Shown here one piece after another: positions 1-12,100 of a stretch of 64,000 nt of DNA. The stretch is from Pratylenchus scribneri (lineage: Eukaryota > Nematoda > Chromadorea > Rhabditida > Pratylenchidae): contig JAQSEB010000041.1 of the NCBI GenBank assembly GCA_030063045.1, forward strand, positions 2,659,501-2,723,500, in the 5' to 3' direction. The notes beneath the pieces are model-generated. The model made no database searches. It was not told where the DNA came from and was given only the letters and a program-made list of their open reading frames with translations. Positions within the stretch are counted from its first letter, which is position 1; the number at the start of each line of letters is the position of its first letter. The position numbers were made by a program, and so were the translations under genes.

Positions 1-128
1 CCATTTTCTATGCAATTCTTTTTTCTGTGTTTTTCGGTGCCGTCTTCCATTTTTTACCTTCTTTTTTTGCTCATTTTTGGGCATTACTCCTTTAATCGTT
101 TTCTATATTTAATCTCATAAATTTACAG

Positions 129-3100
129 ACAATGGCCACCAAACGGACGGCATTGGCAAATGCTGCCAAAACCACTGCTCAAGACCAGGAATTGGTAAAA
201 ATTATTTAATATTTTATTAATTATTCTGACCAAAATAGTTCCAAATTTTAATGAGTTTATATTATTAATTATTTCCGTATATTTCCATTCCATTTCAGAA
301 GCAATTGGTCTACCGAAAATGCCTTCAAGCGTTGATCTACCCAATCAGCGCGACAACCCCGCACAATTTTCAAACGACAAATTTCCAAACGCCCACTTGG
401 TGCTACGAATGTGAAGGCCTCCTTTGGGGATTGGCCAGACAGGGTTAGTGTCCTATTTGAATTTAAATTTGATTCATTTTTTTCAATTTTATGAATTTTT
501 TAAAAATTTTCTCCATGAATAAAGTGGGGAGAACGGTGGTTGAATTCATTTTATAATTTCTTAATTAGCTTTATGGAGATTAAATTAATTCATTTATAGA
601 TGTAAAAATAATTCATTTACGAGGTTAACCGAAATTTGCGGCCCCGAATTTTGCATAAAAACGAAATCCATCTCCCGGGATTTAAATTATTTTGCCTAGA
701 TTCAGGACTCATCCTTCGAGTCCTAAAATCTTAATTTTCAGCCCATATCATTTTATTTGTTATAATTTTTGGAAGGACCCCAAAATCGGGGCCTCAAATT
801 TTGCCAAACGCATTTAAGAATGGAAGAAAACATTTATATATTTCAAATATTTTATTCATATTGAATTATTTTGCCCCTCTTTGAAGGTCTTCGCTGTTCG
901 GAATGTGGTGTCAAAGTGCATGAAAAGTGCCGGGAATTGTTGAGTGCCGACTGCCTTCAAAGTGAACAATAAATTTGGGACAATTCCAAACAATCTCTAC
1001 TTTTTAGGGGCAGCCGAGAAAAGCAACAAACATGGAGAAGGTGATAGGGCACAGAATTTGATTGCGGTTATCCGGGATAGGATGAAGGTTCAAGAAAGGA
1101 ATAAGCCGGAAATATTCAAACGAATTGGCGAATCATTCGGTGTGGACGAAAAAGTTCAACAAGAAGTGGGTGAACATTGGACATACAATTATTTGATGGG
1201 AATTATATTTGTTTATTGAGGAGATTAATGCTTTAATCCAATATTTATTATTCAAAGATTTAAAAGGGATTAAACAATTTAAATTTTCCACGGAGGTTTA
1301 TCTATAGGGTAAGACAGAGTCACTCTCGGTTTCAGAAAATTGATGAAATTTAAAATCGAAAGTAGGAGAAACCGAAAACCAACATTTTTCAATAACGAAA
1401 ACCGGGTTTTAAAACAGATACCTTTATAAAAACGGCTCTGTCCTACTCTAGTCTCTGGATATGGGTATTGGATTGGAATTTTAGGCTAATGGGATGACTC
1501 TTTTTATTGGAAATTCAAAGAAAAACAAAGATTTTCACCTAATTTTTCTGTAAATTTTCCACCTTTTCAGACATTACGCATCGTGAAAAATTCCATCCTT
1601 GAGGGAAGCTCAAAATGGAGTGCAAAAATTCAATTGACAGGTAAATTCAAAAGGAGAAAGGGCACTTTCAAAATTGATTCCAAATTCAGTGATTTGTGCC
1701 AAAGGATTAAGCGGAAAGGACAAAACAGGGAAAAGTGATCCATATGTTACGGTGCAGGTTGGCAAAGTGAAGAAAAGGACCCGGACAATTCATCAAGAGC
1801 TGAATCCAGTTTGGAATGAGAAATTCACATTGTAAACCACAATAAATGGAATTATATTTTAATTAATTTAAAATATTTATATTTCCAATTTGGCCAATAA
1901 TATTTGAATACTTTCAGTGAATGCCACAATTCAACGGATCGAATCAAAGTTCGTGTTTGGGATGAGGACAACGATTTGAAGAGTAAATTGCGGCAAAAGT
2001 TGACGCGAGAATCGGATGATTTCCTTGGCCAAACCATCGTTGAAGTTCGCACTTTGTCCGGCGAAATGGACGTTTGGTACAATTTGGGTGAGTTTTGTGT
2101 GCTATTGGATTGGAATGGTGGGCGATGGAATTAAACATTTTGGATGAATGCCAAATATTAAAATGACAATTTCAAAGGGAAAAATATGATTTATTCCCGA
2201 GGGAAAAATCAAAATTCCCAACTAAATGAATATTTCCTTTCAATTTGATTGTTTTCAAATAGATTAGTTCAAAATCGGTTTTGGTTTGAGAAAATCGTTG
2301 AAATTAAAAAACTTAATTGGACATTTTTGCTAAAAAACCGAAAATTTGAGAAACAGAAACCGACATTTTTCAAAAACCGAAATAGAACTTTGAGGTTTAA
2401 AACCGATTTTAAATTTCATTAATTTTCTATTAAATATTTGAAGAGAAGCGAACCGACAAATCGGTGGTGAGCGGTGCCATTCGCCTCTACATCAAAGTGG
2501 ATATCAAGGGGGAGGAGCGGTTGGCACCGTATCATTTGCAATATACTTGCCTTCATGAACATCTTTTCCTGGTCATTTCATTGCCATTTTTAATAGTCAA
2601 ATTCATTCCAAATTCAGCATCAATATCGTGATGATGATGTGCATTTACCGAGGCAACTACAACAAGGAAATGGCACACCAAATGCGGATGAGGCATGGCG
2701 AATATATTTTGATGAATGTGGCCAAGAAATTGTCGATGAATTTGCAATGCGATATGGCATTGAGCAAATTTATCAGGTAAAGGATACATTACATTGGGAA
2801 GTGCACAAAGTATTATAGCCAATCTACGAGTAATTATATTGTTTTGAATATTCCTAATATTCATCTAATAAGATTCCCTGAACTTTCATTTAATCCTCAA
2901 ATTCAATTTTGATCCCAGGCAATGACCCATTTTGCGTGTCTTTGCACCAAATATATGTGCGTCAGTGTGCCAGCAGCCCTCTCCACATTGTTGGCCAACA
3001 TCAATGCCCATTATGCGCATGCAACAGCAACGGTAAATGAAGGGGAAAGCAACTCACAAAATATGGACTTACACTTATTTTGATGAGAATAAAGTTATTT

Positions 3101-6100
3101 AAATATTTGTTTTAATGAACATCCTACATCCTCTTGATCTATTGGAGAAAATTTTAATGTTCATTTATTGATAGACGTAATGAGATTATTGTTTTAATGC
3201 AAATATCCCTAAATAATTTTGTGTAAAACAATGGAATTTTGTGTCGAATATTTTATCTATACAATTTTTTTCCGTTTAAGGCTGCCGTCTCAGCACCAGA
3301 TCGTTTCAATGCTTCCAATTTTGGCAAAGATCGTTTCGTAAAATTGCTCGACCAATTGCACAATTCGTTGCGCATAGATTTGGGAATGTATCGAGTGAGT
3401 CAAAAACAAACAAATTAATGTGTAGAGAATTTGAATTTGATTTGACATTCGCAAATAAATCGAAGAAGAAATTTACATTTCAGAAATAAACCTTTTCATT
3501 TTACTGAATTAACCTTTTAATAAAATAGGCCTTAATGCTTGACCAGTGTTAAATTAGTTTCTGAATGATTACATTGATGAATATACCTTGGGGGATGAAT
3601 ATTTATTTTTGATAAGTAATTTTCAACAATTCTCTTTACAATTTGCGTTCACCTCAATCCTCCAACTCCATTCAATGTATCCCTTCATTTCCCCTTGGCC
3701 AAATCCCCAAATCTCCCCTCTCTCCATTTTTTAATCCACTAATTGAGTGTTTATCATTTTCTACTTTTATTCCTTTGGCCACATCCAATCCAAATAAATA
3801 TTCCCAGCTGGCACAATTTTCATTTGCACTTTCCCTCAAAGATGGCAAAATTATTGATCTGCCTTTTTTACTGCAAATTTTGCCTTATTTTTTTGGCTCT
3901 AAATTCCTTCCACTCTTCAAATGGATTCCACTTTTCAATGGTCGCATTTTTATCCATTTTTGGCCAATGCCATTCTCCGCCATATTTATCCGGTCTTTTC
4001 ATCTCCCAAATTTGCTTCTTTTTGTGCCATTTTTAGTCATTTTCCATTTACTTTCCCTTCCTCACATCCATCTTTTATTTTAATGAACTTTTGGGACATT
4101 CAATTCATTCAAGCGGCCAATCAAAATTGCTGGCCCCTCCATTCATCTACTTAATAAATGTCCATCTCATCTAAATCTGGCACCAAAGAAATTTTATTTT
4201 TATAGAAAGTGGCCTCACTCATGAATTTCCATGCATTTTTGAATAAATATTTACATTTCCCATTCTCATTCTCATCAGTCATTTAAGTGAAAACTACTGC
4301 TGAACCACAAACAAAATTTGTTGCATTTTTTGGTTTCATTATATCATTTTAATAATTTTAATAATTTTTTGTTGACCACAAAATTATTCATCATCAATGC
4401 CAAATTTCCATAATAAATCCTTGGCCAAAAAATTTCATTCTTCAAAATTATTTCCCCTCCAAATCCTTGTGTGATTTCCTGCCTAAAGAATTTGCCCTTT
4501 TGATGGAAAATTTTCATTAATCAAAATGATGGATGGAATTGGGGCCAGACGGGCATTGCGCGGCAAAATATTTATTCATATTTACCTTTGAATCATTCTC
4601 CTCTCATTTTCAAATCCAATCTCTCTCAAAATCTATTTAATCAGCAATTCTAAATTCCAAAAATCCACAAAAATGTTGGCCGTTCCAACGCCAAAAAAGA
4701 GAAAACGATCATTTCGGCGAACATTTCGGCGCCAAATTCATCAGCGCCGGCATTCCAGTCCGGCAACGCCCGGAGCCATTGGAGGGGCAATTGAGGGTGT
4801 TTGCGAGAAATTAGTGAATTTATTCACACAGAATAAGGTGAAAATGAGACGGTGGAAACTGAAAACATTTAATTGAACTAATTTTGATGGCATTTTTATG
4901 ATTAAATACTAACTAAACAAATATCAACGATTATTAGTGTAATAAAACATAAATATTAGAAACCTAATAGGTTTAGTTCAGGCCAAAAGATTATAAATAA
5001 TATGTCATTAAATGTCAAATCAAATTCGAAATTCATCAAAAAATGGAAATGAAATTAATATTCAATTCATCAAATAAATATCTATTTTCAGAAATATTTT
5101 CCCTCGTCCAATTGTGCCAAATTGCGTGATTTGAAGTCCACCGTCGATTTGCTCACTTCAATCACATTTTTCCGAATGAAGGTCCCTTTAGGGCACAATT
5201 TTCATTCATCCCCAAATTTTGTTGAAGGTTTTGGAATTGGCCAGTCCACCCCGGGCCTCAAATGTGGTTCGGGAATGCGCAAAAGCATGCATGGAGGTGA
5301 AGTCCTTTTTTTGGTGTAGAAAAATGATTTTAGGATTCATTGAATTCACGCCCAAAATTTTTCCGCTTTTTTTGACCATTTTCCACCCACTCAATCGTCC
5401 CCGGCGGTGGGCTTTAATTTAAGTTGAATATTGGCCAAACATTCCCCAACCCCATTGTCTGGATATCGGCAAGGGGTTATCATTTTTCACCTCAAAATGA
5501 AGGCAAAATTGAATATGAAAATAATAATCCCAAAGGGAAATATACCCCCTTTTTGGGCTATTCTCTCGGGTCTCGACATTGACTGCATCGATGGCATTTT
5601 TACCATTAAAAATTCCCTCAATCCATTTTCCTCCATTTTCAATTGACATTTTCATTTTCACTTTTGCCCACATTTCATTATTTTTTTTCGATATTTTCGG
5701 TTCGTCATTTGCGCCAAACCCAAAAATATAGGATTGGACCATTTCCAAAAATTAAGTAATCATTTTTGCATGAATTTTTGCTCAAAATAATCTAAAATAG
5801 GATAAATCTAAAACTAATATTTTTCAAAAACTAAAATCGGATTTTGCAATAATTCTAGTTTTTAAAACCGATTTTGAATCCCTGATTGATCTCTTTTTAG
5901 TCTTTATCCGGCCTATTTTTAAATATAAACTCTAAAATGTTGGCCAATACATAAGCCATCTTTATTAGCCTTCGGACATTATCAAAATGGAATATTTTTT
6001 TAGGATAAAATGAACATTTTTTTCGCAACTTTGATTCCAAATAAGGAGCTTAATCCATAATGGATTGTGAAAATGACTAATTTTTTACGGCTTCTTGTGA

Positions 6101-9100
6101 TAAACATTGGCACGGGATCGTCATTGGCACAGCGAAGAAAATATTTTAATCCACCATAAAAATCCTTTTAATTTCTTAGAAGCCAAAATATGGTTTACTT
6201 TGAGAGGAAAAGGAAATTTGAAAATTCTCCCATTCGAGAGAGAATATCCATGGCAATATCCATCCATAACCCGGCATTTTCCCCAATTCTTTTTTAAAAG
6301 AAATAAATATTAAATTCATCCAAAAAGTGTCAAAACAAAAGCCAAAATGTGGCCTTTTTAAAAAACATTTTTTCACGATTTCTTTGGACACCGACGAATG
6401 AGCGATTTTTTGCACATTTTGTGCCACTTTTTAAAATTCAATTTTTGACCGACGCTAGAACAAATTTAAACAAAATTATTAGCCATTTTTCCATATTTTT
6501 TGATGCTATTTTGATTTCTCCCTCCAGCATTTTAGCTAGCTCATTTCCTTTCAAATTCTAGAAATGGTACTCCATCTAAAATGTTGGTACCCAATATTTT
6601 GTGCTTTGATTTTGTCATGGATTATTTTGGATTTGGCCCAAAATTGAGTAAAGATGATTCCATTTGAGCCCAACCCGAACAAATTCTATTCATTTCCCCC
6701 ACCCCTTGCCGAATATTCGCATCCAATTTTCGATTCCATTCATTCGGCTCCAAAGTGTTAAAAAAGATTGGCGAATTTCTTTTTGAGAGGAAGTGCCTCA
6801 CCCCTCACCGTCACCGAATCCGGCCCTTTCATTTTTACCCAGAATCGTTAGTACCCAACTCTTTTCTGGGCCAATATTGAAAGCCATCCTCAAAGGCAAT
6901 TCCCAAAGGAACGGCACCGAACAAATTCTCTGAATAAAAGGACAAATTCGAGAGTGAAAATACCTCTTCCGCCCATTCTCTACCAAATCCCTTAACTGAT
7001 TTCATTTTTTGGCCATATCCACCATTTATCCTCAATCCAATTTCAGACCACTTATCATTTAATGTTTGACACTTGCTGCGAGAAGTGTGAGCCATCGGAT
7101 GAGTCCGTCAAATTCTGGTCGGACTTCATCGAATACATGGTAAAAATCGAAAAAATAGAATAAATGAATATAAAATTAATTACATTTACAGATGGGCGTA
7201 ATTGAGGAGGACAAAAGTGTGTACACGCCGGTACTGAACCAATTCCCGCAGGAATTAAACAGTGGGTTGGGAATAATTAGAATAGATTCTCATATGTGGT
7301 TATATAAATTAAAGAGTAATTTAATGATTTTTGATTAATTATATAATAAAAAAATAAACAATAAAGATGAACAAAAAAAAAGTGGAATTGGTTTGATTTA
7401 ATGAGAGAAAGAATACGATATTTCCGGAATGTGTTTTCGATTGTAAATGTATTTCATTCCGGAATGATTATTTTTTTCCAGAAAGATTTGTGTTTTCCGG
7501 TTAGAATGTGTTTCATTCCGGAAAGATTTGTGTTTTCCGGTTAGATTGTGTTTCATTCCGGAAAGATTTGCGTTTTCCGGTTAGATTGTGTTTCATTCCG
7601 GAAAGATTTGTGTTTTCCGGTTAGATTGTGTTTCATTCCGGAAAGATTTGTGTTTTCCGGTTAGATTGTGTTTCATTCCGGAAAGATTTGTGTTTTCCGG
7701 TTAGATTGTGTTTCATTCCGGAAAGATTTGTGTTTTCCGGTTAGATTGTGTTTCATTCCGGAAAGATTTGTGTTTTCCGGTTAGATTGTGTTTCATTCCG
7801 GAAAGATTTGTGTTTTCTGGTTTGATTGTGTTTCATTCCGGAAAGATTTGTGTTTTCCGGTTAGATTGTGTTTCATTCCGGAAAGATTTGTGTTTTCCGG
7901 TTAGATTGTGTTTCATTCCGGAAAGATTTGTGTTTTCCGGTTAGATTGTGTTTCATTCCGGAAAGATTTGTGTTTTCTGGTTTGATTGTGTTTCATTCCG
8001 GAAGGATTGTAAATGTGTTTCATTCTGGAAAACAAGCTAATTTAATTCCACCTATTTGCAAACAAATAATTTCGTTTGTTTTTTTAAATAATACCAAAAA
8101 ATTAAAAACATATTTTGGCCAACATTTTCTGAAATATCGTACTCCTTTTCTCATTAACTCAAGCCAATTCCCCTTTTCTTCAAGCTACCTTTTTAATTTT
8201 TTATTTGAAATTTTGGAGAAACATTATAGCCATTTTATTTCTTTGATTAATTATTGTTTGTTCCTAGTGGGATTGCCCCAAAAATGATTGGTAAAAAATC
8301 CACACCTCTTTTTCAGTTGGCCATTTATCTGCCAGTACTTTATGGAATTTGTATAAAACGGATTTGAAGGATGCATTGATGGGTAAAAATAGCAATAAAA
8401 TTGGTCAAATTTAATATAAAATTCCCCATTTGAAGAACATGCCAAAACGAAACGATGTAAAACACCGGACTATATGGTCTTAAAATTTCTTTTTGAGTGG
8501 ATTATGTTAAAAATATTTTCAGAACTTGTACTTCAAAGTGAAACATTTCTATTCGATGTATGTGGCCGATTTGCCGCCCTACAAAGAAAGCATTCCCGAA
8601 TTCCCAGAGTGAGTTTCGACAATTTGAGTCCTAAATATAATCGGTTGAGGAATTATTATACTTAAAAAATATAATTGTTTGCCATTTAATTATACCCAAA
8701 ATTTATGCCAGACAATCAAAATTAAATTCCCCATCTCAATTCAAAGTAATTTGAGTATTTTTTTTTGGTTTGGCTGTCAATTAGAATGCTAAAATGGTTT
8801 ATTCCACTTTTTATTCTAATTCATCGTCTGCCCACCATTCCAAGGGCCATAGCCGCGCGTGGGAGACTGACTGGGCCGAGAGGAAATGCAGAAATTGAGA
8901 CCAGCAGGGGGAATGGGAGGGATTTTTACTCGAATTTCTCTATTCTCTTGCTAACTTCACTTGCCCACCTTCAACATTTCCATTCCATTTTGTGTTCCAC
9001 TTCCAATTCCAACCAAGCGAAATGTTCCCTTCCACTCTTTTTTGGCCAAATATATTCATTCCTTGGCCACTTCTTTTCCATTTCAATGCCCCAGCCCGGC

Positions 9101-12100
9101 ACAATTATACACAATATAGGTATTCCATCCATCCCTCCCTCTCCCCCATGGACCATTGTGGCCAATTCTTTCCGCATCATTTCCGCCCATTTGGCACAGC
9201 CAATTCCCCGATTTCCCCGCTTCAATAATTCTATTCCCTTCCATCCACTTTTGCCCCCTCCAATATTTGAGTCTATAAATAGTTAAAATTGAGGCCAATT
9301 TTTCGACCACACCCCAAAAATTTCATAGAAAGTTTAGCAACATTCTTTTGGCCCTCAATTATTATGATTTGGGGCTTTTTAGAGTAATGAAATTGGTCCA
9401 CAAACCACAATATTTAATAAGTAAAAATAGCAAACAAATCCATTAATGTTTTTCAAAAATTTGACTTAAACCGAATTAATTAAACATAATTTTCCACAGG
9501 TGGTTTGTGCCCTTTGTGATGGATTGGCTCAACGAAAATGACGAACATTCGATGGTAAAAATTTCAAATTATCTGATTCTTTTAAATCATTCGAATCATT
9601 TAAAAATAAGTCACCCATTTCCTATGAAAATTTTACCCGTGGGAAAATTCACTCCTCTTTGATTTAAAATGAATTCATTTATAAAAATTAATTATTTTCT
9701 CATTAATTTACAAATAATAACCCTTCTCCCCTAATAAAGGACATTCTCCGGAATGCGTACAATCGGGACAAGGCGGACAATTTCCCGCAAACATCGGAGC
9801 ACACCAAATTCAGCAATTCCGTTGTGGATGTTTTCACCCAATTGAATGAGGCATTGAAAGTTTTGAAGCAAATGGATTGCCCAAATCCGGAGGTGTTCGT
9901 CGAAATGATGCGTCGATTTTCCACCACATTGAATAAAGTGCTGTTGGCCTATGCGGATATGGTACAAAAGGATTTTGGACGATTTGTGAGCAGCGAGAAA
10001 TTGGCATGCATTCTCATGAACAATGTTCAACAATTGAGGTGGGTTTTATTATATTATATTGGATGGATTTAAGGGATTTGTTTGGGTAGGAAATTGAGGG
10101 GATAAGACCCAACTTTGCGCAGTTTATTATAACTTATCAAGGAATGAGCCATTTTTGATAATTTTAATATCAAATTAAAGAGCAAACTTTTAACTATCTA
10201 ATAATATAACTGAAAAATTTGCTAATCCATAACAAAGAACTTTTCAAAATGTTTTAAAACATAAATCCAAAAATTCTCAACTAATTTAAATAAAATTAAT
10301 ATCATTTTGATAGCCAACAATCTGCTAATTAATTTGATACTAAAATCTTTAAGATTTATTCAGTTGTCGATTATTTTAAACGGCCTCAAGTTGGGGTATC
10401 TGAAATTAAGGTCATATTGATTAATAGACATATAAACATGATAAATTATAATATACAAACAATATCCCCTTCAACTTCAGAGTGCAATTGGAAAAGATCT
10501 ACGAAAATATGGGCGGAGTCCAATTGGATCCCGACTCCAACCGTGTGCTGAACAATTTACAAAAGAAATTGAACACTGTGCTGGATAAATTATCGGCCCA
10601 ATTTGTGACCAGTCTGGAAACGGGCATCCAAGAACAAATCAATCGACTCGGCATTTTACTCTCCAAAATCAAAGGCCCTCAATTGCAAAAAAGCCAAATG
10701 GCCGGTGAAGTGGATTTGGTGTTGGAACCATTGATGAATTTGCTGGAGGGTTCGCTGCAGAGATATGCGCAACAATGCGAAAAAACTGTGCTCAAATACA
10801 TTTTAAAGGTGGGAACTTGTGTGTTTCATAAAAAAGTCGTTTAAAACATTTAAATCCAACCATTTTTGTTAGTTTAACGTTTTTAAATTTATATTTTTAA
10901 ACTGATTTTAAGAATTTTCAAATATGCTAAATCCGAAATCAACATTAGTTTTTTGGTTTAATCCCTTAGAATAATCGAATTTAGATTAAAAAAACTTTTA
11001 AACGATTTATCGGTGAAACCCTTTAGTATCTACAAAGAATATAGGGGAGGGACCTCTTTCAGCCATTGGCTATGCCATTATGGTTATGGCGGAACTTGGG
11101 ATTCACTTCAAAATGAAGTGTGAAGGAAATAACAATCAGAATCTTAATAATCAGCCCACAATGCAATTTACACACATTCCCTTTCTTTTGTTATAATTTA
11201 ATTCGTTTGCTAATTGATAGGGCAAAATTTAGTGCCAAAAAATTAAATTTAAGCTTCCATTCATTTTGTCCTTATCATTATAACTCCCACCCATTTTAGG
11301 AACTATGGAAAGTGACCATTGTTTGCATGGAGAAATTTGTTGTGTTGCCGCCATTGGGCACCTCCGACCGGGCATTGCTCAAACAATTGCCAAATGCCAA
11401 CAAAATTGGAGGTGTTACCAAGCTGATGTCCACCCATTTGAAGGAGGGCGTCAAGGGAATGCATTCGGTGAAGGAAATGATGGAGGCAGCACGGGACAGT
11501 GAACGGTCGTTGACCCCAAAACAATGCGCAGTGCTGGATTCGGCATTGGATGCAATTAAGGAGGTGAATTGGACTTTTGTCTATTCTAATAGTTAGGTAA
11601 ATTATTCCATTTAGTGCTTCCATGCCGGTGGCCAAGGCTTGAAGAAATCATTCTTCGAGAAATCGCCCGAATTGCAATCTTTAAAATATGCATTATCGCT
11701 GTACACACAAACAACCGAACAATTGATTAAAACATTCATTTCCACACAAAAACAACAAGGTGGGCACTGGGCACATGAATTATTATAATTTTACTCACTC
11801 AATTTCTTTACCGTATCATTTCTCTTTGAGGCTGTTAATTGCCCTTAGGGTATACTCAACTTGACACCGTTTCTATTAATTGAATGAATCAATTTTAATA
11901 ATTTTGTTATCAAATTAAAGAGTAGACAATTGGCTATCAATTATTTAATTTGATTCAAAATTGATAGAGTTGTGCCTTTAAAACCTTTAAGATGCTCTTT
12001 AATGTGAATTAGCGAAATTTTCTGTGGTTTTAAAGTTATAACTTCATGAACTAATTTAAATTAAATTTAGATAATTAAATTACCATAGGTCTGCTCTTTA

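Noticed and set aside
3643..4154. Overlapping open frames in a pyrimidine-rich stretch
   Set aside because: They lie in an unc-13 intron, have low-complexity Phe/Pro/Leu composition and lack homology.
7419..8034. CRISPR-like spaced repeat array
   Set aside because: The 40-bp units are contiguous with no unique spacers, and the genome is a nematode.
7708..8287. Open frames through the 40-bp minisatellite encoding a repetitive peptide
   Set aside because: The unit is not a multiple of 3, so the frames arise automatically. They lie inside a well-supported unc-13 intron.
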